Assembly: GCF_049943955.1 (NCBI RefSeq) | Contig: NZ_JBNFTW010000001.1 | Coordinates: 310,001 to 374,000 of the forward strand | DNA length: 64,000 nucleotides | Origin: Desulfosporosinus sp049943955 | GTDB taxonomy: Bacteria; Bacillota; Desulfitobacteriia; Desulfitobacteriales; Desulfitobacteriaceae | Reading direction: 5' to 3' | Shown: positions 42,920 through 51,578 of the stretch, piece by piece | How positions within the stretch are numbered: the first letter of the stretch is position 1 | Layout: each line of letters starts with the position of its first letter | Made by a program: the position numbers and the translations under genes | Notes under the pieces: generated by a model | Told to the model about the DNA's origin: nothing | What the model saw: the letters and a program-made list of their open reading frames with translations, nothing else | The model's database searches: none

Positions 42920-43975
42920 ATGAGTGAACATGTAATTATATTTATACAAGCATATAATGCGGCAGAAACGTTAAATCGTGCGATTGAAAGTATTCTCAAC
43001 CAGACAAATAATAACTTTACACTTTATGTACTTGACAATGGATCTTTAGACGATACAAGAACAGTAATAATGAATTATGCTGGTCGAGATAATCGTATTA
43101 TACCTATGATAAGGGACAAAAATCATTTACTTGATACCGATAAAACTTTGCCATTGATTACTTTTATTGATCAAATCAAATTTCAATATCCAAGTTCCTG
43201 TTATTTTGTGAATTTGGATGCCGACGATGAATATTCTGTGGATTTCCTTGAAAAAATGATTGACTTCGTTACCGAAAACAATCTGGATATCGCTACGTGT
43301 GGGACTGATTGGATAGATGAAAAATCAGGTAAAATTATTAAGCATAAGCTACTTGAAAAAAATATTATTCTTGATGGTCAGGATTTTGCAGAACAGTTTC
43401 CGATTTATCGGAACTTTATGGTAACAGTTTGGGGGGGCGTTTATTCTCTTGAACTTTTACAAAAATGCGATCTTGTATGGTTACGCAATGCCAAGTATTT
43501 TACAGACACTGCTTTTTGCATGGAAGCGTTTCGCCGTTCAAAACGCGCGGGAGTCCTCGCAGAAAGTTTGCATAGATATTATATTTCACCCAAAACTGTA
43601 TCAAACCAATTTAACACCGATTGGTTTCAGGAATGTAAGTATCTCCATAATATCAGTGTCGAATTTCTTCTCGATTATGGTGAGATAAGCAAGCAGAATC
43701 AGGACTATCTTGATGTTCTTTTTTTAATTCTAATCAAGTATATCCTTCCTAGAATACAAGGCGCTAGCATTGACTTGTCAGAAAAGCTTAAAAGTCTAAA
43801 TGAAATTTTCTCTGATGATATGACAAGGCATATTCTTAGATATTGGGATGAAGTCGGTATTTATTCCAACAAAGATGAGTTCCTGTATGAAATCAAAGAA
43901 TGGATAACAATGCAGGATGGATGGGAGAAAGAGTATTCAACTGTAGAGAATATCATCTCATCCATGAATGTTTAA
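42920..43975 (+). CDS. Family 2 glycosyltransferase
   Basis: 351 residues. GT-A motifs: IIFIQAYNAAETLNRAIESIL at the N-terminus, VLDNGSLDDTR near 40 and metal-binding NLDADDEYS near 98-106. The C-terminal third is specific to this island (AGVLAESLHRYYISPKTVS then WITMQDGWEKEYSTVENI). It is a clear paralogue of the glycosyltransferase at 50079 and of a remnant at 48561. AT-rich relative to its neighbours. Confidence 0.87.
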   Translation: MSEHVIIFIQAYNAAETLNRAIESILNQTNNNFTLYVLDNGSLDDTRTVIMNYAGRDNRIIPMIRDKNHLLDTDKTLPLITFIDQIKFQYPSSCYFVNLDADDEYSVDFLEKMIDFVTENNLDIATCGTDWIDEKSGKIIKHKLLEKNIILDGQDFAEQFPIYRNFMVTVWGGVYSLELLQKCDLVWLRNAKYFTDTAFCMEAFRRSKRAGVLAESLHRYYISPKTVSNQFNTDWFQECKYLHNISVEFLLDYGEISKQNQDYLDVLFLILIKYILPRIQGASIDLSEKLKSLNEIFSDDMTRHILRYWDEVGIYSNKDEFLYEIKEWITMQDGWEKEYSTVENIISSMNV

Positions 43976-43996
43976 GGAAATGGGTGAAAGCATTTT

Positions 43997-44168
43997 ATGG
44001 GTTATGATTCTTATATAGGTGTGATAGAAGAAAACGTGTCTTTGTGACAGTGATGAAAGGAAATGGCATAAACATCTTTTAGATGTTGAAATTCTGTCAT
44101 TTGACGAAGCAATCTGAAATTTTCCAGATGCAATTTTCTTCGTGGCAATGTGGATTGAAAGGATGAGG
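43997..44168 (+). pseudogene. Truncated duplicate of the Rossmann-radical SAM gene
   Basis: The start (ATGGGTTATGATTCTTATATA) matches the start of the intact gene at 48823, then jumps over about 105 bases to CGTGTCTTTGTGACAGTGATG and continues to GATGCAATTTTCTTCGTGGCAA before ending. The preceding 70 bases (end of the glycosyltransferase) are duplicated as well. Only the N-terminal quarter of the gene is left, with a stop after 16 codons. Confidence 0.85.
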
Positions 44169-44170
44169 CT

Positions 44171-45268
44171 ATGGAACGAGATAATCCGCGCAAACGCATT
44201 TACATCAAAGCCTATATCGACAGGAATCTCGGAGATGATTTAATGATTTGCGAGTTTGTGGAAGCTTTAGGCTCTGATTATGAGCTGTATTTGAGTTGTC
44301 CTGCGGATTTTCAGGATTATTACCACGCTCTGTTAGGTGACAAAGTGAAACTCACGGAGCTGCCTTTAAGAAAAATTCACAAATTCGGGTTGGGCTTCTT
44401 TGCTTTGATTGTGTCGTTGGGTGGTTCTACGCTTATCGGTCGACGTATGAAAGGGTGTTATTACCGCTTTATTAACTGGTTGTATTTGGGCGTACTATCA
44501 ATATTCGGTACAAAATTTGCTATTATTGGCTGTAATGTGGGGCCGTTTTCAAGCGCACTTACCCGTGCCTTTGTCAAACTGGAATTGCGCAGTGCCCACA
44601 TCATAACCTGTCGAGATAAACCATCTTATTCCTTTATTAAAAGTGCTATTGCCGCAAAAACCCACCTATGGTCTTTTGATGACATATTAGCAGATACTGC
44701 CAGCCGTCATCGCATTACAAGCAACTCTGTAAGCGATAAATCACCTTTGGGAGTGGTTGTGCATTGCCAAATGAGTGAGCAGGCTACTCAGAAGCTTATG
44801 CAAACAATTTTGCAAATACATACGGATACTGGTCGCGGATCGGTACTGTTTGCTTTTGATTCTGGTATTGCTCAGTCGGATGTGGTGATTGCCAACAATA
44901 TTTATAAAGAACTACGTGATGCAATGCCGATAAGTGTGTGTATTTATGAGGAGCGCTGGAACGTATTGCGTGAAATGGCCCAATGTTGGAAAGTAATCGT
45001 CGTTCGTTTCCACGGTTTAGTTTTGGCGTTGTCATTGGGTTTGCCGTTTATATGTATTGCTTATAATAACAAACACATTGATTATCTCCATAGTATTGGT
45101 TACAACGGCAAACTCTTTACTTTGACCGAATTTGTTCAGACAGATGTGGCGGAAATTGTTGCGGCAATAGAAACCGCGAAGGCTGAATTATATGTCGCCT
45201 CGCACAACTCAGACCAACATTTTGCCAAGGTGCACGATTTTTTGGAAGGGAGATTACCCAATGTATAA
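44171..45268 (+). CDS. Polysaccharide pyruvyl transferase-family protein
   Basis: 365 residues with the CsaB/polysaccharide pyruvyltransferase layout: early DRNLGDDLM, mid NVGPFSSALTR and the late VVRFHGLVLALSLGLPFICIAYNNKHIDYL region. It would add a ketal-pyruvate to a sugar or act as a related glycan-modifying enzyme. Its stop overlaps the next radical SAM gene. A paralogue lies at 51575. Confidence 0.8.
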   Translation: MERDNPRKRIYIKAYIDRNLGDDLMICEFVEALGSDYELYLSCPADFQDYYHALLGDKVKLTELPLRKIHKFGLGFFALIVSLGGSTLIGRRMKGCYYRFINWLYLGVLSIFGTKFAIIGCNVGPFSSALTRAFVKLELRSAHIITCRDKPSYSFIKSAIAAKTHLWSFDDILADTASRHRITSNSVSDKSPLGVVVHCQMSEQATQKLMQTILQIHTDTGRGSVLFAFDSGIAQSDVVIANNIYKELRDAMPISVCIYEERWNVLREMAQCWKVIVVRFHGLVLALSLGLPFICIAYNNKHIDYLHSIGYNGKLFTLTEFVQTDVAEIVAAIETAKAELYVASHNSDQHFAKVHDFLEGRLPNV

Positions 45269-46082
45269 CGCTGAGGGAAAGTTTGTTTTGCGCCGTGCCG
45301 TACTAAATATAACATATCGGTGCAACTTGCGCTGCAAGCTCTGCGTAACGGGCGGTCCGCGCTACAAAGTAGCACCGCATTACTCCTTTAACTATCTGGC
45401 TGAAACTATGCATCGCTTTTTTAAGATAGTTGATTATGTGGAATGGTATGAACTCAGCGGCGGCGAGCCGTTTATCCATCCCGATTTAGCAGAGTTGATT
45501 GACTGCGCTATGTCTTTCAAAAAGCAATTTGACAAACTCCTGATTATCACCAATGGTAGCTTGTTACCGCATTCGGCGGTTATATCCGCTATGCAAAGGC
45601 ACGCCGCTGATATAATGGTGTTTATCAGCGATTACGGTGAGCTTTCATCCAATGTCAAAGAATTGACAGAGTTGTTATTATCGCTGAACATTGATTGCAA
45701 AATCAAATCGTACCACGGTGACAACCAATACTTTGGCGGCTGGGTTGATTATGGCAGTTGGGAAAGACGTAACGACTCGCCAACTGATTTAGCCGCAAAA
45801 TTTAAGCGGTGTGGTGCCAGTAAAATGCAAGGGATATTCACTACTCACGCCGGAACTATGCACTGGTGCGTTCGCAGTGCCAAGGGCTTAGTCGTTGATA
45901 AGCTGATTCCTGAAGAGGCATCGGACTATATCGATTTGTTTGACGACGCGCTTTCCGTTGAACAACAGCGCTCGAAGATTGTATCTCTGTTCAACAAACC
46001 GTATATCTCGGTCTGTAACTATTGCGATGGCGATGGCGACAACGCCCAACGGCGTTACCCGGCAGCGGAACAATTGTCATAG
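45261..46082 (+). CDS. Radical SAM protein, island paralogue 1
   Basis: 273 residues from an ATG behind GGAAGGGAG that overlaps the previous stop. The [4Fe-4S] cluster cysteines are C21, C25 and C28 (CNLRCKLC), with the SAM-binding GGEPF near residue 70. C-terminal cysteines in FKRCGASK, HWCVRSAKG and VCNYCDGDGD suggest a second, SPASM-like cluster. The conserved block YFGGWVDYG is shared with the next two paralogues. The substrate is unknown; the setting suggests a sugar or a lipid-linked glycan rather than a peptide. Confidence 0.85.
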   Translation: MYNAEGKFVLRRAVLNITYRCNLRCKLCVTGGPRYKVAPHYSFNYLAETMHRFFKIVDYVEWYELSGGEPFIHPDLAELIDCAMSFKKQFDKLLIITNGSLLPHSAVISAMQRHAADIMVFISDYGELSSNVKELTELLLSLNIDCKIKSYHGDNQYFGGWVDYGSWERRNDSPTDLAAKFKRCGASKMQGIFTTHAGTMHWCVRSAKGLVVDKLIPEEASDYIDLFDDALSVEQQRSKIVSLFNKPYISVCNYCDGDGDNAQRRYPAAEQLS

Positions 46083-46112
46083 CAAAAATTATTCCCGAAG
46101 GAGATGACCCAT

Positions 46113-46934
46113 ATGACTGCTGATAGAATCAATTTGCATATCCTCAACCTAACTGTAACACTCCGCTGTAATTTGCGTTGTCGGCTCTGCGTTGCCGATG
46201 TTTCCAAGTATAAGCCGCAGCCGCATTTCGAGTTGGATTATTTGCGAGATTGCATCGACAAATGCTTCAGCATAGTTGATTATGCTGACCGTTTCCAATT
46301 ATCGGGCGGCGAACCTTTCCTACATCACGACTTAGATAAAGTTATCACCAAGGCGATGACCAAATCTGATCAATTCGGCTTTTTGGGCCTTTTTACCAAC
46401 GGGACAATAATGCCGCCACAAGAGTTGATAGACCAAATCCTTGAATACAATTCCGCAGAAAAGTTTATGTTTTATATCTCGGATTATGGGGTTCACTCAC
46501 CCAAAGCTCAAGAATTGAAAAGCATTTTGGACGAGGCGGGGCTGCCTTATGACATCAAGGACTATTCGGGTGAAGCACAGCATTTCGGGGGTTGGGTGGA
46601 TTATGGCGATTATCAGTTTCAGAATCGCACAACCCTGGAAACGGCAAAAGTATTTAACGATTGCGCCGTCAATCAAGTTGGGGGCATATGGGCTTGCCGA
46701 TTTGGTCAGATACATCGTTGCACCCGCTCCGCAAGCGGCATCAGTTTAGGGCTAACTCCGAACGACACATCGGATTATATAGACCTGTTTGATAATTCGC
46801 TCACAGTCGGACAGCAGCGCGAAAAAATGATGGCTCTATATGCGAAACCATATATATCGTGTTGCGGCTATTGTTCGGGTGATTTCGGTTCGGAGACTGC
46901 CGATCGATACCCTGCTGGGGAACAAATAGGGTAA
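46113..46934 (+). CDS. Radical SAM protein, island paralogue 2
   Basis: 273 residues; the ATG three codons downstream of an in-frame ATG is favoured because GAAGGAG then has proper spacing. Cluster cysteines C19, C23 and C26 (CNLRCRLC), SAM motif SGGEPFLHHD, and C-terminal NDCAVNQ, WACRFGQIHRCTRSA and CCGYCSGD. It is similar along its whole length to the preceding protein, including HFGGWVDYG, so the two arose by tandem duplication and may act in sequence or on different sugars. Confidence 0.85.
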   Translation: MTADRINLHILNLTVTLRCNLRCRLCVADVSKYKPQPHFELDYLRDCIDKCFSIVDYADRFQLSGGEPFLHHDLDKVITKAMTKSDQFGFLGLFTNGTIMPPQELIDQILEYNSAEKFMFYISDYGVHSPKAQELKSILDEAGLPYDIKDYSGEAQHFGGWVDYGDYQFQNRTTLETAKVFNDCAVNQVGGIWACRFGQIHRCTRSASGISLGLTPNDTSDYIDLFDNSLTVGQQREKMMALYAKPYISCCGYCSGDFGSETADRYPAGEQIG

Positions 46935-46945
46935 GGAGCTAATCA

Positions 46946-47745
46946 ATGATGACACAGGAGAGTTTCCATATGGCAAAAGCGGCTATCAACATGACAATTG
47001 CTTGTAATCTCAAGTGTCGGTTGTACCAGACATACGCGCCATATTACAAAAAGCCATACCATCCGTCGCCAGAGATATTGTGTCGGCAAATGGATCGTTT
47101 TTTTTAGATTGTTACGAGCGTCGACCAGCTGTGCTTTTCGGGAGGGAGTTTTTTATTAGACGGGATGCCGCCCCAATATTAGAACATCTGTATAGATACA
47201 ACGACCGCATCCTAAAGGAAATACTTGTTATCAGCAATGGCAGTATTGTACCAAGTGCGGAAACGGTAACAGCCTTGAAAGATTTGGCGGCAAAGTGAGG
47301 GTAATCGTTGATTATTATGGGGCTTCTCTTTCACCTGCGACTGACGATATTATGGAGGCGCTTCAGGATATTAAGACGGAATAACGGGATCAAACGAATG
47401 GTAAATATTTTGGCGGTTGGATTGATTTTAGGAATTTCGAGATGCGCTATACAGAGGAGGAAGCAGCCAAGAAATTTCTTGATTGTGCCGACGCTCAAAA
47501 GTGGCGAACTATATAATTTTGACAGAAGGCGGAAAGATATATCCTTGCGAAAGGCTCAAATGGCTCATAAAGAACGGAATCTCAATTAAGGATGATGAAT
47601 TTGTTGATATATTTGATGAAAGCGAAACGATAGATGAAAAAAGGAGAAAAATCAGAGGCTTTTATCAAAAAAACTTTAGTTCTTGCCTTCGCTGTGATGG
47701 TCTTCGTGATAACTTACCGCGATATGACGCGGCGGAGCAAATGAC
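46946..47745 (+). pseudogene. Decayed third radical SAM paralogue
   Basis: Follows the same ATG-plus-AAGGAG spacing. The cluster motif reads ACNLKCRL then tyrosine, losing the third cysteine, and the frame breaks soon after. Fragments in other frames match the paralogues: IRRDAAPILEHL, ILVISNGSIVPSAE, KYFGGWIDF and EFVDIFDESETIDEKRRKI, ending LRCDGLRDNLPRYDAAEQ. At least four frame changes are needed, so it is not functional. The original stop was lost by deletion into the next remnant. Confidence 0.85.
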
Positions 47746-47751
47746 GAATGT

Positions 47752-48530
47752 GGAACATTATTTCACGGCATTCGCGTCATCGCTCCTCGTGAAGTGTTAT
47801 TGCACGACTATGATTTAATCCTCATAGCCTCGCGGACATATAAGGACGATATGCTTAATACCCTACGTGAGAATTTGGGGGTTCCAGAGAACAAAATTGT
47901 CAGCGATTTATTTCAACCAGAAGAGGAGTGCTTGTCGATTCGACGAGACTGGCTTGAACAAATGGATTCTCATTTTCGGACCCAAAACATTTTGGGGAGT
48001 ATAGCGGAGTGCGGAGTTTACAGAGGGGAATTCGCAGCATACTTAAACGCGCATTTTCCAGAACGAAGGCTGTATTTATTCGATACTTTTGAAGGCTATG
48101 ATTCTCGTGATGTGGATTTGAAAAGATAAAAGATAATAATGAGCCTTTAGTTTCGTATGGCGGATGTGCGACCTCTATTGAGAGGGTTTTGTCGATAATG
48201 CCGCATCCGGACGTCTTGGAGATTAGACAAGGATATGTGCCGGACACTTTTGAGGGGTGTGACGATACTTTCGCTTTTGTAAATATTGACTTTAATCTTT
48301 ATCTACCCACCAAGGCGGCATTGCGATTCTTTTGGCCAAGAATGGCCACTGGTGGAATCATATTATGCCACGATTACTTTCCGACAGTATGCAGAGATAC
48401 ACAAGGAAGAAAGCACCCGTTCATCTCATGTCCAGGTATTGCCAAAGCCTGTAATGAATTCGCTATGGATTACGGCTTACGATTTGTGCCTTTTGCCGAC
48501 AGATTGAGCGTGATGTTTTTGAAATTGTGA
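47752..48530 (+). pseudogene. Decayed TylF-like methyltransferase with truncated Rossmann-like module
   Basis: The 5' part keeps the second half of the Rossmann-like module (APREVLLHDYDLILIASRTYKDD), lacking its glycine-rich start. The methyltransferase follows: GSIAECGVYRGEFAAYL and LYLFDTFEGYD, a frameshift near 48125, then FVNIDFNLYLPTKAALRFFWPRM and GGIILCHDYF in the second frame, running to the normal end. Both halves are well preserved, so the break is recent, but the missing 5' end makes it a pseudogene. Confidence 0.8.
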
Positions 48531-48560
48531 GCCATAACATTACGAATGGGAGTTTTCAAA

Positions 48561-48801
48561 ATGCCTAAAGTGATAATCTATATTCAAGCTTTGAGCGCAG
48601 AAAAAACTTTAGCGCGCGCCGTTGACAGTATACTCAGTAGAATTACCAAGACTGGGTTTGCTATTTGTGAGATAATGGCTCGATCGACGGTACTCGGTCT
48701 ATCAATTCCTGTATGAAATTAAAGATTGGATAAAAATGCAGGATGGATGGGAGAATGAGCGTTTAACTGTAGAGAATAACATCTCATCCATGAATGCTTA
48801 A
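48561..48801 (+). pseudogene. Remnant of a family 2 glycosyltransferase
   Basis: Starts like an intact gene (PKVIIYIQALSAEKTLARAVDSIL) with GGGAG upstream, shifts frame (DNGSIDGTRSIN in frame 2), then loses the middle and jumps to the C-terminal end (FLYEIKDWIKMQDGWENERLTVE). About 800 bases are missing relative to the paralogue at 42920. Confidence 0.85.
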
Positions 48802-48822
48802 GGGAATGGGTGATAGTATTTT

Positions 48823-50082
48823 ATGGGTTATTATTCTTATATAGATATGATAGAAGAAAAAATAATTAAAGAAAAAAGGGATGTTATCATCTATGGAGCT
48901 GACGCTGATGCTTTACTTATAGTACAAGCACTTAAACATCGCCATAATATAAAGCCGGCGTGTCTTTGTGACAGTGATGAGAGAAAATGGTATAAACATC
49001 TTTTAGACGTTGAAATTCTGCCACCAGATGAAGCAATCTCAAAATTTCCAGACGCAATTTTCTTCATAGCAAGTGGCTTTTATAAATTTCAAATAATAGG
49101 AATACTGATATCAAGCGGAAAAGTTTCTGCAGACAGGATTCTTAATTATGAGCCGATCGAGAAAAGGAGATCGTGCATTTATTTGGAATCCTACTTAGTT
49201 TGTGCCGGGCACAAGCTTAATTATTGTTGTTCGGACTTTGGTAAAAACAAATCTCCCTCCATTGTATTTAAAGGGGATTATGGATTAGCTGCCGAAGAGT
49301 TTATTACGTACCGTGATCAGCTGATAAACGATTTGAATAGTGGTGCTTCAACTCCGTGTGATGGTTGCCCCAGTATAAAAGAGGATTGGTATCCTCTTGA
49401 ACGTAAAATAATTATTCTTAATGATGGAGAAGAAGGAATTTGCAATTTCAATTGCTGTTATTGCAAATCACCCGCAAAAACTTCTAGGAACGTTTCAAAT
49501 GATATAAACATGCAAGAGCTGCTAAGCATCTTTAAAGCACGCAACCTTCTATCGCAAGAACTGCATACGATCATTTCCTGCGGCGAAATCTGCGTTAATC
49601 CGCGGCGAACTGAAATATATGACTCTATCAGTCAATTGCGTAATACCTTTTGTACGAATGCATCAATTTGGGATCAGAGAATAATGCAGCTGCTCGAACT
49701 TGGAAACACTGATTTGATTGTAAGTGTTGATGCTGGAACAAGAAGTACTTTCGAGAAAGTAAAAGGTTATGACTTATTTCACAAAGTATGTGATAATTTA
49801 AGGCGGTACAACAGCAATGGCAGAGTTAGATTAAAGTATATCATTTTGCCGACAATCAATGATAATGAAGCCGACATTGATGGCTTTGTTTCACTTTGTA
49901 AAGATATTGGGACGAAACTTGTCCAAGTTTCTTACAATTTGTACGCCCCCAAAGAATTGACCCAACGTACAAAAATAATGACAAAGTATTTAATAGAAAA
50001 ACTAACCGAAAATGGAATAATGTATCGAATTATTTCAGATGTAATCAGTAAATCTCTGACCGGGAGTGGGGAAGCGGGATGA
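48823..50082 (+). CDS. Rossmann-like module fused to a radical SAM protein
   Basis: 419 residues. Residues 18-110 form the Rossmann-like module (DVIIYGADADALLIV, ACLCDSDERKW, EILPPDEAISKF, AIFFIASGFYK). A cysteine-containing linker follows (CAGHKLNYCCSD and PCDGCPS). The radical SAM core has C-x3-C-x2-C in GICNFNCCYCKSP near residues 212-224, with ISCGEICVNPRR and DLIVSVDAGTRSTFEKVKG after it. It may epimerise, dehydrate or methylate a sugar, but the reaction cannot be read. A truncated duplicate is at 43997. Overlaps the next gene by 4 bases. Confidence 0.85.
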   Translation: MGYYSYIDMIEEKIIKEKRDVIIYGADADALLIVQALKHRHNIKPACLCDSDERKWYKHLLDVEILPPDEAISKFPDAIFFIASGFYKFQIIGILISSGKVSADRILNYEPIEKRRSCIYLESYLVCAGHKLNYCCSDFGKNKSPSIVFKGDYGLAAEEFITYRDQLINDLNSGASTPCDGCPSIKEDWYPLERKIIILNDGEEGICNFNCCYCKSPAKTSRNVSNDINMQELLSIFKARNLLSQELHTIISCGEICVNPRRTEIYDSISQLRNTFCTNASIWDQRIMQLLELGNTDLIVSVDAGTRSTFEKVKGYDLFHKVCDNLRRYNSNGRVRLKYIILPTINDNEADIDGFVSLCKDIGTKLVQVSYNLYAPKELTQRTKIMTKYLIEKLTENGIMYRIISDVISKSLTGSGEAG

Positions 50083-51578
50083 GTAAAGTGATTTTTTATA
50101 CTCCAGCATTCAATGCCGAGAAGACGCTCCGTCGCACAATCGAAAGTGTACTTACTCAAACACATACGGATTTTGTATACTATCTGCTTGACAATGCGTC
50201 GACTGATAACACTAGTAAAATCATAAAAGAATATGCAAAGCGGGACCAGCGAATTGTTCCGCTTTGTAACGCGATAAACTGGGTTGGGAATTGGATTCTG
50301 GATGTCATTGAAGGTTACAGTAACGAATGCTATTTATGCGAGCTTGACGCTGATGATGAGTACACACCCGACTTTCTTAAAAAAATGCTCGCGTTTATGA
50401 CAGAGCATAACCTACAAATCGCTGCCTGTGGTAGTGATTTTATTAACGCAACAACAGACAAGCTTATTGTAAGTCGAAAGCTCGATACAAGCCTCATTTT
50501 AGAAGGCGATAAATTCGAAATGAATTTTTCTAAATATTATCAGTTTATGCGTTCTATATGGGGTAAAGTGTACTCGTTATCAGTTTTCCGTAAACCAAAT
50601 TACAGAGACTATGAGATATCAGGATATGGGTCCGATACCTATTTCGCGATGAGAGCCTTCCATAACGCGACCCGTGTTGGGATACTAGCAGAATCACTGC
50701 ATAGATATTATGTTTTTCCAAAATCCGTTTCATATCAGTTAGACGAAAATCGTATCACATCTGACAATGCTCTTTTCGATGCCACCCGTGATTTTCTTAT
50801 TTCAAAATGCGGCATTGTCAGTCAAGAAAACTTGAATTTCCTATATCGCGTGTATCTCAATGCTATCCAGGATACAGTAAATGTTCTTCAGAATGAACAA
50901 ATGCCCGTTATAAATAAACTTCAAAGACTACTGGATATCTTCCAAAGCAAACATACTCAAGAGCTTATCAAATGGCCTGGTGTGGAAGAACAGAGAAATG
51001 ATATGTTTAATCAAGTGGTAGTTTGGGTACTCGGCCAAAAGGAAGTTTACAGCGAAAAGGGTTTGGAAATAGCTTCCGACATACTTGCAGCGATGGGTGT
51101 GTATCCAACCAAGATTAGCGGTTGGCAGGACTGCTGGACGTTCTTGCTTCTGACAACATTAAAGAACAGGCAGTCAAAAATGGGAGTCGTTCTTAACATA
51201 GATGATCAGATTGTTTCTATCACTTCCGCGTTGCCATTGATTGCCGGATTAAATGTTGAGTTTTTAACTTACTTTCGCGATATAGTGTTTTTAATTATGC
51301 AACAGGATGAAAAAAAGGCATTAACACAAATTGAAAGTACTATTGCAAAACAAACAAATATACCAGACGAGTACATAGAGGAATTTTTGACACTTGGGGT
51401 GAACCTTTCAGCTAAATTGAATTATGCGGAAAGGTTTATTAGCTTTAAGAAACTGAAAATTTTATTGCTTATTGATTTTTTCCGTCTAGATGATGCGAAA
51501 GAGGAACTAGCCGACTGGGATGAGATTTTGCCTAACGATATGGATTTCAAGGAATTGAGAGGGCGACTTTTGCAATGA
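50079..51578 (+). CDS. Family 2 glycosyltransferase with long C-terminal extension
   Basis: 499 residues. N-terminal GT-A domain: VIFYTPAFNAEKTLRRTIES, LLDNASTDNTS and ELDADDEYTPD. The following region shares WGKVYSLSV and GILAESLHRYY with the paralogue at 42920. Residues 330-499 are an extra helical region absent from that paralogue, possibly a protein-interaction module. It starts in the previous stop (ATGA) and ends overlapping the next gene. Confidence 0.87.
   Translation: MSKVIFYTPAFNAEKTLRRTIESVLTQTHTDFVYYLLDNASTDNTSKIIKEYAKRDQRIVPLCNAINWVGNWILDVIEGYSNECYLCELDADDEYTPDFLKKMLAFMTEHNLQIAACGSDFINATTDKLIVSRKLDTSLILEGDKFEMNFSKYYQFMRSIWGKVYSLSVFRKPNYRDYEISGYGSDTYFAMRAFHNATRVGILAESLHRYYVFPKSVSYQLDENRITSDNALFDATRDFLISKCGIVSQENLNFLYRVYLNAIQDTVNVLQNEQMPVINKLQRLLDIFQSKHTQELIKWPGVEEQRNDMFNQVVVWVLGQKEVYSEKGLEIASDILAAMGVYPTKISGWQDCWTFLLLTTLKNRQSKMGVVLNIDDQIVSITSALPLIAGLNVEFLTYFRDIVFLIMQQDEKKALTQIESTIAKQTNIPDEYIEEFLTLGVNLSAKLNYAERFISFKKLKILLLIDFFRLDDAKEELADWDEILPNDMDFKELRGRLLQ

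Noticed and set aside
45261..46934. RiPP (peptide natural product) cluster based on radical SAM proteins
   Set aside because: No precursor peptide, RRE domain, peptidase or dedicated exporter is adjacent; neighbours are sugar-modifying enzymes.
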